Assembly: GCF_016863435.1 (NCBI RefSeq) | Contig: NZ_BOOW01000041.1 | Coordinates: 1 to 64,000 of the forward strand | DNA length: 64,000 nucleotides | Reading direction: 5' to 3' | Source: Sinosporangium siamense | Lineage (GTDB): Bacteria; Actinomycetota; Actinomycetes; Streptosporangiales; Streptosporangiaceae | Part shown: one piece after another, positions 47,987 to 55,846 of the stretch | Position numbering within the stretch: position 1 is the first letter of the stretch | Layout: each line of letters starts with the position of its first letter | Program-made: the position numbers and the translations under genes | Notes under the pieces: model-generated | What the model saw: only the letters and a program-made list of their open reading frames with translations | Database searches by the model: none | What the model was told of the DNA's origin: nothing

Positions 47987-48271
47987 CTCAACCTCTTCCC
48001 GCTCGCCGGCCGGTGCCTGCGGCATTGCGGACGCACGTTGCCGGGATCCCACCGGGTGAGCGACGGCTGCGCCGTACGTTTATGGGAGTGCGGGGGTAAA
48101 TCACCACGTGCACAGCAGACTGCCCCTCATGTTTTAGCGGATTACGCCGGATGTCGAATCCCTCACCCGTCACGGAACGTGGAGTGAAAGAGTTCACTCA
48201 GTCTCGGATGGCTTCATGAGAATTGCTCCGGACTGAGGTAAATCCTGGCGGTTCTCGGGCTTCCGGGGCAC

Positions 48272-48305
48272 CCCTACCAGCCCCTCTTATCCCCTATTCG
48301 ACCCT
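48272..48305. repeat. Four CCCT-led direct repeats with exact 10-base spacing upstream of PKS A
   Basis: CCCT occurs at 48272, 48282, 48292 and 48302, three of the units being CCCCTN6-type decamers in a row (read as AGGGG on the minus strand). One helical turn between units places all four on the same face of the DNA. They lie about 285-320 bases upstream of the PKS A start, in the only sizeable gap between the regulator and the synthases, so they are candidate binding sites for a pathway activator. This is inferred from position and phasing only. Confidence 0.45.
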
Positions 48306-48467
48306 TTCGGGGTATCTAGAGGGGTCCGCCATCGAAAGGAAGGCACGAGAAATCGACCTCACGGAAGAACCCCGCAAGGGCATGCCTAATATACGGGCTC
48401 TCCGATTCCCGGAAATCCCTTTTTCCGAGGGGACGGATGGAATATATTCGCCGCAATCAACCAGCGG

Positions 48468-48493
48468 AAAAAGGGGCCGACAGGACTGGCCCC
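48468..48493 (-). terminator. Intrinsic terminator downstream of the LAL regulator
   Basis: On the minus strand a GGGGCC / GGCCCC stem (48493-48488 with 48478-48473, 9-base loop) is followed by five T residues (48472-48468). This is a canonical rho-independent layout about 60 bases after the regulator stop codon. Confidence 0.65.
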
Positions 48494-48510
48494 ACCGCGA
48501 AACAACCCTG

Positions 48511-48543
48511 CCGGGGGCGACCGCATTACGCAGCCGCCCCCGG
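48511..48543 (-). terminator. Second hairpin directly after the LAL regulator
   Basis: The nine bases 48511-48519 pair perfectly with 48535-48543 across a 15-base loop, starting 12 bases after the regulator stop. Only a loose T-rich stretch (TTGTTTC) follows on the minus strand. With the next hairpin it forms a tandem terminator. Confidence 0.5.
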
Positions 48544-48554
48544 TGGGGACGGCT

Positions 48555-51218
48555 CTACCCGGCCAGGTCGGCCTCCAGGTTGGCGAGGTCGATGCGGCGG
48601 GAGACACCCAGCTTGCGATAGATCCGCGTCAAGTGCTGCTCGACCGTGCTCACGGTGATGTAGAGCTTGGTGGAGATCTGCCGGTTGGTGAACCCCTGGG
48701 CGGCCAGTGCGGCGACGCGGCGTTCCGCGTCGCTGAGGTCGGGTGTGCCCGCCCCCGCCCGGATGCCCCGCGCCCCCACCATTGCCCCGTTCCCCAGCCC
48801 CGGGCCGCCCCCGGCCTGACCGGCACTGAGCAGGGTGCGGCTGAGGCTCTCGCGGAGTGGTTCGGCCCGGCAGGCACGTGCGATGCGCAACGCGCGGTGC
48901 TCGACCGCGCGGCCCAGCGCCGTGTCGCCGAGGTCGTGGTGGGCGGCGCTCAGGTCGGCCAGCGTGTGGGCCAGCTCGAACCGGTCGCCGGCGACGCGGA
49001 GGATCTCCGCCGCCTTCTCCAGCAGCGCGGGCCGCTCCGGCGCGCTCACCACCGCGGCGCGCAGCCGCAGGGCCAGCCCGCGGGTGCGGAAGGAGCCGGG
49101 CGGGAGGCGTAGCAGCTGCTCGTCGGCGAGTGCCCTTGCCGCCGTGGTGCGGCCCATCGCCAGGTTGGCGCGGCCGGCGCCGACCCGCCAGGGCACCAGG
49201 CCGGGGTGGTCGATCCCCCACGCCGCCATGAGCGCGCCGCAGCGTTCGAAGTCGGCCAGTGCCGTCTCGTGCCTGCCGCAGGCGAGATGGTATGCACCTC
49301 GGGCGTGCAGGTAGTGCAGCCCGGCGGGGGTGCGGAACATGGCATCCGGCACGGGAACCGCGAGATATCGCGCCGCGTCCTCATATTTGCCCATCGCGAC
49401 CTTGGCCGTGACCATCGTGGCGAACGGCACTCCGATGGCCACCCCCCAGCTCTCCAGGCGGATGTGGGTGATGGCGGCCCGGACGCACTCCTCGGCCATG
49501 TGCGGCTTGCCGAGCCGTATCGCCGTCTCGGCGCGCACGGCGGCGAACATGCCCTGCCAGCTCGGGCTGCAGTGGATCGTGGTCTGTTCGAGCAGCGGCT
49601 CGCACCAGCGGGCGGCGCGGTCCGCGCGGTCGGCGTAGATCAGCGTGCTGAGCGCCGTGATGAGCGTCTCCAGGGCGCCCGTGCCCATCGGGCAGCTCTC
49701 CAGCACCGCCTCCGCCCTCGCGACCGCCTGCTCCCCGTCGCCGTCCGCCATCAGAGCCGACAGCACCTTCCACCCGCTTGCCGCATCGACGGCTCTTCGG
49801 GAGGTGGTCACCCGGCCGTGCGCCGCGTCTGTCCGGGCGTGGGACGCCACCTCGGCGCGCAGATCGGGATACCAGAAGGCGACCCAGTCGCGGGCGGCTT
49901 GAACCGCCCCGTTCCGGTCCGTCCCGGGGGTGTGGCCCGCCTCCTCCAGGCGGCGCAGGGAGCCCAGCGCCTCTTCCTCCCTGCCGTGCCAGGAGAGGTA
50001 CTTCACATATCGCGCCGCGGTGCCGGACCGCAGCGGACCGGGCACGGCGACGTGCGGCACCTTCCCCGCCTCCGGTAACAACAGGTCGGTGTCGTCCTTC
50101 CGCACAAGGCCGCGGAGCGGAGGCGCAGCGGACGTGCCCCTGCTCGTGCATAGGACCGTGTTCGCCGGGACGGCGACCTCCCCGGGACGGATCGCCCTCA
50201 GTCTCCGCAGGGGTTCGGCGGCCCCGGCCTCCCGGCCCGGCCCGGACGCGGCCCGCGAACCTGCCGTCAAAGCCCCAAGAGCCTGTACGGCACGAGCCGC
50301 CGCCTGCGTTCCCTCGCCGAGCAGCCCGGCGAGCAGCCGCCCCGGTTCCCGCTCGCTCGCGGCGTCTCCCTCCGCACCGCCCGCGGGCCGCCCCAGCCGG
50401 TAGGCGCGGCTGCGCAGGGCGCGGTGGAACGCCGCACCGGCGACCGGGCGCTCAGGCGGGGCCGCAGGGTCGCGCCGCGCCGCCTCCTCGTAGTCGTCGA
50501 GCAGGGCGCCGACGAGCAGCGGGTTTCCGCCGCTCAGGTCGTGCATGTCGCGAGTGAGGCGCCGCGCGGCACCCTCGCCGTGCCGCGCGGCGACGGCCTC
50601 ACTCACGGACTCCGGTGACAAAGGCTCCAGCCGTACATGCTCATGATGGGGCTGGCAGGCGAGCTCGGCGCCGAACTCGGGGTTGACGGGCACCGCGGAC
50701 TCGCGTTCGGTCAGCACGACGAGGACGGGTGCCGACCGGATGCGGCGCACCAGATAGAGCAGCAGGTCGAGCGTTTGCGGGTCGGCGTGGTGGGCGTCGT
50801 CCACGCAGAGCACGACGGGGGCGCGCCCGGCGAGTGTCAGAATCACGGCGCAGAGCCCTTGCAGCATGCCGGGCGGGATCGAGCCTGCCGGGCCGGGGTC
50901 GAGGACCGACGGGCCGCGGGCGAAGGTCCAGTTGTCCAGCATCCAGCCGACGCGTCCCGCCGCCTCGGCGTCGACGCCCGGCACCTGGAAGAACTGGCGG
51001 AACACCGCCAGCGGGTGGTCTCTCTCCATGAGCGATCCGCTCGCGCTGAGTACGGTGGCGCCCGAGGTCGCGGCGTAGTCGGAGAACTCGCCGAGCAGGA
51101 CGGTGCGGCCGCTTGCGACGGGACCCGCCAGGGTCACCACGGCTCCCCTGCGCTTGGCGCACTGTTCATAAGCTCGTCGCAGCCGGTCGAATTCGCTCTT
51201 ACGCCCTATCAAATTCAT
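48555..51218 (-). CDS. LuxR-family transcriptional regulator of the large ATP-binding (LAL) type, with a TTA codon
   Basis: An 887-residue regulator. ATG 51218 has GGAG six to seven bases upstream and opens with the family N terminus (LIGRKSEFDRLRRAYEQ). The long frame to 51404 is rejected. The ATPase domain has a degenerate P-loop, GPVASGRT (residues 32-39), with Arg38 where Lys is expected, and a Walker B VVLCVDDAHHAD near residue 137. TPR-like helical sequence fills the middle. The C-terminal LuxR helix-turn-helix (about residues 820-880; LSDAERRVAALAAQGFTNRQ, then STVEQHLTRIYRKLGV) binds DNA. Codon 381 is TTA (50078-50076), the rare leucine codon read by the bldA tRNA in streptomycete-type actinomycetes. 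It lies upstream of the PKS genes on the same strand and is the likely pathway activator. Confidence 0.9.
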   Translation of the reverse strand: MNLIGRKSEFDRLRRAYEQCAKRRGAVVTLAGPVASGRTVLLGEFSDYAATSGATVLSASGSLMERDHPLAVFRQFFQVPGVDAEAAGRVGWMLDNWTFARGPSVLDPGPAGSIPPGMLQGLCAVILTLAGRAPVVLCVDDAHHADPQTLDLLLYLVRRIRSAPVLVVLTERESAVPVNPEFGAELACQPHHEHVRLEPLSPESVSEAVAARHGEGAARRLTRDMHDLSGGNPLLVGALLDDYEEAARRDPAAPPERPVAGAAFHRALRSRAYRLGRPAGGAEGDAASEREPGRLLAGLLGEGTQAAARAVQALGALTAGSRAASGPGREAGAAEPLRRLRAIRPGEVAVPANTVLCTSRGTSAAPPLRGLVRKDDTDLLLPEAGKVPHVAVPGPLRSGTAARYVKYLSWHGREEEALGSLRRLEEAGHTPGTDRNGAVQAARDWVAFWYPDLRAEVASHARTDAAHGRVTTSRRAVDAASGWKVLSALMADGDGEQAVARAEAVLESCPMGTGALETLITALSTLIYADRADRAARWCEPLLEQTTIHCSPSWQGMFAAVRAETAIRLGKPHMAEECVRAAITHIRLESWGVAIGVPFATMVTAKVAMGKYEDAARYLAVPVPDAMFRTPAGLHYLHARGAYHLACGRHETALADFERCGALMAAWGIDHPGLVPWRVGAGRANLAMGRTTAARALADEQLLRLPPGSFRTRGLALRLRAAVVSAPERPALLEKAAEILRVAGDRFELAHTLADLSAAHHDLGDTALGRAVEHRALRIARACRAEPLRESLSRTLLSAGQAGGGPGLGNGAMVGARGIRAGAGTPDLSDAERRVAALAAQGFTNRQISTKLYITVSTVEQHLTRIYRKLGVSRRIDLANLEADLAG

Positions 51219-51654
51219 CTGACTCTCCGCCGAGAATTCCCGTCGAGCATTTGTGCATACGGTCCCGCGGTGGTGGACCGTGGAGGGAGCCGTGCATGGG
51301 TGTGGCGTCCCAGGTGAAGGTGCATCTATGGAACCGGTCGCGGCTTCGCGGGGTTCTCCCGGCCGCCGGACGGCCCGCGATTCCGGGTGAGGCATGGCCG
51401 TCACCCGGAACGACGCGGAAGACGCGTGGGGTGCTTGAGATAAAGGGGCCGGGCACGGCGAACGTCCGCCTCGGCCCAGGTGTCAACGGACTTGCAAGGT
51501 CGCACCATGGCAATCTCCACCCTCGACACAAGTCGAGGCATCTGTGCTTGTGGCGCTGCTCCGGGACCTCCGCGCGATGCCCGGTCTCACGCCACCTGGC
51601 TTCCCCCCGGGGCACCCCGCCACAGTGGAGGGTTGCCGGCCAGCTAGCCGGGGC

Positions 51655-51684
51655 TTGACGCTGGCACTCCTTGCCCGCTACCTA
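51655..51684 (+). promoter_or_regulatory. Candidate promoter reading toward the DUF885 gene
   Basis: TTGACG at 51655-51660 and TACCTA at 51679-51684 are separated by 18 bases, close to the vegetative sigma pattern. The DUF885 start is about 195 bases downstream. Confidence 0.35.
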
Positions 51685-51700
51685 TATTTCCTACCTGTTT

Positions 51701-51730
51701 AGTCTACAAATGCCCGCGTTTGAACGTCAA
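51701..51730 (-). promoter_or_regulatory. Candidate promoter reading toward the LAL regulator
   Basis: On the minus strand TTGACG (51730-51725), an 18-base spacer and TAGACT (51706-51701) match the vegetative (HrdB-type) promoter pattern well. It is about 480 bases from the regulator start, so it would give a long leader. It faces the plus-strand candidate promoter, and the predicted start points almost coincide. Confidence 0.45.
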
Positions 51731-51879
51731 GCAAGATCCGGTCGGACGCGGGATCCGGTCCACGGGCGCGTGACCGCGGCCGATGCCCGTAATCGTTGAC
51801 CGCGCGTTATAGGACATCCAATAATCACCCCTGGTACGCGACAGGCGATACGCACGCGACGGGTGGCGCAGGAGGTTCG

Positions 51880-53583
51880 ATGGGTTCGGCGGGGGACGAC
51901 GGCGGGAACGCACGGCTGCGGGAGCTCGGTGACGACTACTTCGCCACGGCGATGGCGGCCGAGCCGTTCGAGGCGTCCATGCTCGGGGTGGGCGGATACG
52001 ACGCCCTGGTGCCCGACCCGGGGCGCCCCGCTCGCGCGGCGCTCGTCGGCGAGCTCACCCGGATCGAGACGGCGCTGGCCGGGATCCCGCAGGAGACGCT
52101 CGGCGAGGCCGACACGGTGACGGCGCGGAGCCTGGCCAGGGCGCTCGGCGACAGCCGTACCGAACTGGAGCACGGCCTGCGCGACGTGGCGGTGACCGCG
52201 AGCATCATCGGGCCGCAGATCGAGATGCTGCACTCGGTGGCCTTCCTCACCGTGACCGACGCGCAGCGCGCCGGAGACTACCTGTCCCGCCTCGGCGGGA
52301 TCGGCGACTACCTCGACGGGTGGCGCGGGGTCTACCTCGCGGCCAAGGAGGAGGGCCGGTTTCCGGTGCGCGCCGGGGTGCGCCAGGCGATCGGGCAGCT
52401 CGACGGATATCTCGCGGGCGACGTCGCCGCCGATCCGCTGCTGAAGCCGGTGGCCTCGGGCGGCGAGCCGGCTCTGCCGTACCGCGACGAGGCGGCCCGG
52501 CTGGTCGCCGAACGGGTGCGGCCGGCCCTGCGGCGCCTGCGCGACACCCTTGAGCAGGAACTGCTACCGGTCGCGCGAGGCGAGGACGAGGTGGGCGTCT
52601 GCCACATCCCCGGCGGGGGCGCCGCCTACGAGGACGCCGTACGCCGGCACACCACGACCACGCTGACGCCAGAGGAGATCCACCGGATCGGGCTCGACGC
52701 GATCGCCCGCCTCCGCGAGGAATACGCGGAGATCGGCGGGCGAGTGTTCGGCACCACCTCGGTGCCGGACATCCTGAGCAACCTCCGCGACGACCAGGCG
52801 CTCCGTTTCTCCTCGTCGGCGGAGATGGTGCGCTTTGTGGACGAGGCCCTCGGGCGTGCGACCGCGGCGGCCGGAGACTGGTTCCCCGCCTACGACATCC
52901 CCGCGTGCGTGACCGAGGAGATGGACGAATTCGAGGCGGGGAACGCCCCCGCGGCGTATTACCGGCCGCCGGCGGTCGACGGCTCCCGGCCGGGCATCCA
53001 CCGTGTCGCGACGGTCAACCCCGGCGAACGCTCCCGCTTCGAATACGAGGCCATCACCTTCCACGAGAGCATCCCCGGTCACCATCTGCAGATCGCAGTG
53101 TCGCAGACGCTCAAGGACCTGCCCGACTTCCGGCGTTTCCTCGGCACCAAAATCACCGCCTATGTGGAGGGCTGGGGGCTCTACGCCGAGCGGCTCGCCG
53201 ACGAGATGGGCCTCTACAGCTCCGACCTGCAGCGGCTCGGCATGATCTCGACGGATGCCTGGCGGGCGTGCCGCCTCGTCGTCGACACCGGGCTGCACCA
53301 CTTCGGCTGGACCCGGCAGCAGGCGGTCGCCTACATGCTCGCCAACACCGCGACCTACGAGGCGAACATCATCAGCGAGGTCGAACGCTACATCTCGTGG
53401 CCCGGCCAGGCCCTCGCCTACATGATCGGCCGCCGCGAGATCGACCGCATCCGCCGCGAGGCCCGCGGCACACTCGGGGCGCGCTTCGACATCAAGGAGT
53501 TCCACCGCCAGGCCCTGGGCAACGGGGCACTCGCCCTCGACGTGCTCGACGACGTCGTCACCCGGTGGGCCGCGACGTCCTGA
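51880..53583 (+). CDS. DUF885 family protein, probable zinc-dependent hydrolase
   Basis: A 567-residue protein. ATG 51880 has AGGAGG five bases upstream. An earlier in-frame ATG at 51796 is not preceded by such a site. The C-terminal half contains the DUF885 hallmark TFHESIPGHHLQ (about residues 392-403), an HExxxGHH-type metal site, followed by YVEGWGLYAERLADEMG, where the Glu may be a further ligand, and TRQQAVAYMLANTATYEAN. The family resembles metallo-carboxypeptidases, but substrates are poorly known. No signal peptide is visible, so it should be cytoplasmic. It lies just outside the PKS cluster, divergent from the regulator, and a role in the pathway is not indicated. Confidence 0.85.
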   Translation: MGSAGDDGGNARLRELGDDYFATAMAAEPFEASMLGVGGYDALVPDPGRPARAALVGELTRIETALAGIPQETLGEADTVTARSLARALGDSRTELEHGLRDVAVTASIIGPQIEMLHSVAFLTVTDAQRAGDYLSRLGGIGDYLDGWRGVYLAAKEEGRFPVRAGVRQAIGQLDGYLAGDVAADPLLKPVASGGEPALPYRDEAARLVAERVRPALRRLRDTLEQELLPVARGEDEVGVCHIPGGGAAYEDAVRRHTTTTLTPEEIHRIGLDAIARLREEYAEIGGRVFGTTSVPDILSNLRDDQALRFSSSAEMVRFVDEALGRATAAAGDWFPAYDIPACVTEEMDEFEAGNAPAAYYRPPAVDGSRPGIHRVATVNPGERSRFEYEAITFHESIPGHHLQIAVSQTLKDLPDFRRFLGTKITAYVEGWGLYAERLADEMGLYSSDLQRLGMISTDAWRACRLVVDTGLHHFGWTRQQAVAYMLANTATYEANIISEVERYISWPGQALAYMIGRREIDRIRREARGTLGARFDIKEFHRQALGNGALALDVLDDVVTRWAATS

Positions 53584-53708
53584 CCCTCGTACGGCGAAAG
53601 CCCGCTTGCCCCTCGCCCGCACGGGCGGCGCCCCGTGCGGGCGGGCCCGTGCGGGCGGGAGCCCCCGCTGACGCCCCGGCCGGGCGGCTGCGGCTGCCGT
53701 TCGCCGGA

Positions 53709-53830
53709 GCGGACGTGCTTCAGCCGCCGGGGGTCGTGGCGGTGCGGACGTACTTCAGCCGCCGGTTCACCGGGAGCGGACGTGGCTCAGCCGCCGGAGG
53801 TCGTAGCGGTGCGGACGTGCTTCTCCACGG
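53709..53830. repeat. Four imperfect copies of a 22-base GC-rich unit
   Basis: Units starting GCGGACGT are found at 53709-53730, 53744-53765, 53776-53797 and 53811-53830, mostly ending CTTCAGCCGCCGG, with start-to-start distances of 35, 32 and 35 bases. Copies differ by one to several bases. They overlap the 3' end of the epimerase-like remnant on the minus strand. Confidence 0.65.
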
Positions 53831-53960
53831 AGGTGTGCTTCGGGCTCCACCCCAAGTCGGCGCGGGCGGCGTGGCCGCGCACCCGGCTGTTCGAGCCGAG
53901 GGCGTACACCGCGGGCTCGTAGCCCCACAGGTCGACGGCGTCCGCGATGTCCAGGCGCAT
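53787..53960 (-). pseudogene. C-terminal remnant of an NAD-dependent epimerase/dehydratase-like gene
   Basis: A 57-codon frame (ATG 53960 to TGA 53787) whose product contains WGYEPAVYALGSNSRVRG and ARADLGWSPKHTSVEKHV. This resembles the C-terminal tail of extended-SDR epimerase/dehydratase proteins. The Rossmann domain with GxxGxxG and YxxxK is absent upstream, so it appears to be a truncated leftover, not a working enzyme. The resemblance is from memory of the family and should be tested by a protein search. Confidence 0.42.
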
Positions 53961-53996
53961 GATGGCTGTTTACTGCCATTTGCCAGAAAGAAAATC

Positions 53997-54014
53997 TCTA
54001 GCGGTCACGCTAGA
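53997..54014. promoter_or_regulatory. 18-bp operator-like inverted repeat
   Basis: TCTAGCG-GTCA-CGCTAGA is a perfect 7+4+7 inverted repeat in an AT-richer patch. It overlaps the -35 element of the promoter candidate at 54011-54039, the usual position for a repressor site. Confidence 0.5.
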
Positions 54015-54039
54015 CATTTGCGCTGGGCGGGGGTAGAGT
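54011..54039 (+). promoter_or_regulatory. Strong vegetative-type promoter candidate
   Basis: TAGACA at 54011-54016 (one mismatch from TTGACA), a 17-base spacer, and TAGAGT at 54034-54039. No sizeable gene begins for about 460 bases, so it would make a long structured leader of the MerR-like gene or a separate small RNA. Confidence 0.5.
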
Positions 54040-54090
54040 TCCTGTCATCGCAAGGGATGAATCCACGAGGGTAGCAGGAAGAGCATCACG

Positions 54091-54126
54091 ATGAGCTGCC
54101 CGGACGCACGTGGACAGCAAGATTGA
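54091..54126 (+). CDS. Possible 11-residue leader peptide
   Basis: ATG 54091 is preceded by AGGAAGAG and encodes MSCPDARGQQD before a TGA at 54124-54126. It lies in the leader between the promoter candidate and the MerR-like gene. Size and ribosome binding site are compatible with an upstream regulatory peptide, but a frame this short can occur by chance. Confidence 0.2.
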   Translation: MSCPDARGQQD

Positions 54127-54406
54127 AGTGAGAGAGGGCAGAAGGTCGGATTGCCGCGGCCAGTGCAGTTGAAAGAAGGGCCGGGGCGGTGGACGCGCTG
54201 CCGCCGTAGGAAGTCGACACAGCTGTCGAGGGGTCGACGTAGGGATAAATCGGAAGGAGTGTTAAACGCCATCAGGATCGGCCCGTCGTCGGCCACGAGA
54301 CGCCGGACGGGCACCGCAGCTCCACGAACAGGACGGTGGTCTACGGTCACGCTTATGCGATCCCAGCACCCCCGCCGTATCGGGCGGCTGGTGCGGAAAT
54401 AGGTGA

Positions 54407-54475
54407 ACCGGTCTCATGACCGGTCGATGGTGTTAAACCTCATTCGGGCCCCGGCGCATCATGGCGCCGGGGCCC
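54407..54475 (+). promoter_or_regulatory. Two consecutive perfect hairpins in the leader of the MerR-like gene
   Basis: Hairpin 1: ACCGGTC (54407-54413) pairs with GACCGGT (54418-54424), 4-base loop. Hairpin 2: GGGCCCCGGCGC (54446-54457) pairs with GCGCCGGGGCCC (54464-54475), 6-base loop. The second ends 23 bases before the ATG of the MerR-like gene and is not followed by a U-tract. The octamer TGTTAAAC occurs at 54431-54438 between them and also at 54260-54267. Confidence 0.6.
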
Positions 54476-54498
54476 CTGCCCGCATTTGGGAAGGTTGT

Positions 54499-54885
54499 AT
54501 GGATCAAACACACCAGGCTTCGTCCACCGGCTCCGGGCGAGACCGGCCCCGCCACAGCCACGGGCCGGTCGGCGCCTCGCAAGACAGTCCCGAGCTCCGG
54601 TTTGACGATGAGGACTACCCCGCCTACAGCATGGGCCGGGCCGCTGAGATCCTCGGTGTCACCCAGGCGTTCCTGCGCAGTCTCGGCGCCGCCAAGCTGA
54701 TCACGCCGCTGCGGTCGGAGGGCGGCCATCGCCGCTTCTCCCGCTACCAGCTGCGCCTGGCCGCTCGCGCCCGCGAGCTCGTTGACGCCGGCACCGCCCT
54801 GGAGGCGGCCTGCCGCATCATCATCTTGGAAGACCAGCTCGCCGAGGCACTGCGCATCAACGAAGAACTACGCCAGGGCCGCTGA
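54499..54885 (+). CDS. MerR-like helix-turn-helix DNA-binding protein
   Basis: A 128-residue protein. ATG 54499 is preceded by GGGAAGG. The N-terminal 40 residues are polar and low-complexity. A MerR-type winged HTH follows (about residues 43-80: YSMGRAAEILGVTQAFLRSL, then GGHRRFSRYQLRLAARAREL), and a short helix (about residues 88-120; LEAACRIIILEDQLAEALRI) probably dimerises. No metal-binding cysteines or effector domain are present, so it belongs to the short actinomycete MerR-like group of unknown signal. Its leader is long and highly structured, which suggests post-transcriptional control. Confidence 0.82.
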   Translation: MDQTHQASSTGSGRDRPRHSHGPVGASQDSPELRFDDEDYPAYSMGRAAEILGVTQAFLRSLGAAKLITPLRSEGGHRRFSRYQLRLAARARELVDAGTALEAACRIIILEDQLAEALRINEELRQGR

Positions 54886-55432
54886 CCCCATCCGGCGCCC
54901 ATGACACCCGGAGAAGGCGGCTGGAGACCGAGGGCGAACACCCCGTTCACAGCCTGGCGCGCGACCGCCGGCGGTGCACCGCACGCCTCAGCCGGGGGCG
55001 GTGTGCCGGCGGGCTGCCGCCGGCGTTCGCCTGCGGGCCGTTGCTGCGCCTATTGCAGGTTGCCCGCGGCGTCGGCGTCCGGTTGGTCACCGTCCTGCAC
55101 TGGTAGCGGCGCGTTCCCGGCCGGGCGGCACGCGCCGGCCAGGCCCGTCACCCGCTCCAGCCACGTCTGCAGTCGTATCGGCACGCCCACCGGGTCCGGT
55201 CCCGCGGTCATCGTGCCTCCTGGCCTGCGGCTGCGGGGCGGCGGCGTTTGAGCGGCGGGCGGGCCGTTCCTCTCCGGGGCGCGTCCCCGGCGGGCGCTCT
55301 AGCGCGCGTGCCCATGATCGTCATTTACGGTGATCACAGGCGCGGAGGAACACCCGCCACCATGGCGACTTCCGCTCGGACCGCCCAGGGCCGCGGCAGG
55401 CGTCACCGCGCCCGCGCCGGTGACCGGCCCGC
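54886..55432. other. Intergenic stretch without a recognised gene
   Basis: About 550 bases of GC-rich sequence between the MerR-like gene and the small membrane protein gene. Several short frames exist, and one ends in VRLVTVLHW near 55103, but none has a ribosome binding site or a recognisable product. Local inverted repeats such as CCGGGGCGCGTCCCCGG near 55275-55291 may end transcripts. Confidence 0.35.
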
Positions 55433-55582
55433 TCACACGTTGAAGAGGCTCACGCCACCCGGGCCGACGAGCAGCCCGAGCACGATCAGCACGATCCCCC
55501 AGATGACATCGCGGCGCGCGACGAGCACGTAAACGCCCCCGATCACCAGGGCCACGGCAAGAATCCACAGTAGAGTTCCCAT
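55433..55582 (-). CDS. Small membrane protein with a C-terminal GPGG motif
   Basis: A 49-residue protein made almost entirely of two hydrophobic segments (about residues 2-18 and 26-41) joined by a short basic turn (ARRD), ending LLVGPGGVSLFNV. The terminal GPGGVSLF matches a small-membrane-protein family of actinobacteria of unknown function. ATG 55582 is used. The same frame extends to a TTG at 55630, but that would add a polar head before the first helix. It appears monocistronic. Confidence 0.65.
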   Translation of the reverse strand: MGTLLWILAVALVIGGVYVLVARRDVIWGIVLIVLGLLVGPGGVSLFNV

Positions 55583-55846
55583 GAACGACCCATGCCCCGC
55601 ATAGGCGGCAAACACTCCGAGATCGACCAACGCCCAGGTCGCGGGGCGTTCCGCTCACTCGTCACCGGCGGGGTTCCGGCCTCTCGGGGCGGTAGCGAGC
55701 GTTCGGCGCGGCCAGTGGCACTTCACAGGCGGGTGGCGGCAGCGGGCGAAGTCTCGCACGGGGGCTTGGGCGTCGCGTGGTGCCGGGCGAACCTCGCGCT
55801 TCGCGGGCAGGTGGGGATTGTGTCATCGCCGCCAGGTCCGCTCAGC

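Larger units (their letters stand above)
51219..51879. other. Divergent regulatory region between the LAL regulator and the DUF885 gene
   Basis: About 660 bases with no convincing gene. The part nearest 51655-51735 is clearly AT-richer than the surroundings and contains promoter-like hexamers on both strands (listed separately). CTTGACG at 51654-51660 and CGTCAAG at 51725-51731 form a widely spaced inverted repeat. The remaining sequence shows nothing I can name. Confidence 0.45.

Noticed and set aside
48223-48621. A 132-codon plus-strand frame in the regulator-PKS gap
   Set aside because: No ribosome binding site or recognisable product; it overlaps the terminators and the regulator 3' end.
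51199-51615. 138-codon minus-strand frame upstream of the LAL regulator
   Set aside because: No recognisable product, a composition like random GC-rich sequence, and overlap with the regulator start.
53709-53830. Possible CRISPR array
   Set aside because: Units diverge, spacers are only 10-14 bases and similar to each other, and no cas genes are present.
54259-54402. GTG-initiated 47-codon frame in the MerR leader
   Set aside because: AAGGAG overlaps the GTG, leaving no spacing, and the product is a basic low-complexity peptide.
54446-54475. Hairpin before the MerR-like gene as a terminator
   Set aside because: No U-tract follows on either strand, and it lies 23 bases from a start codon.
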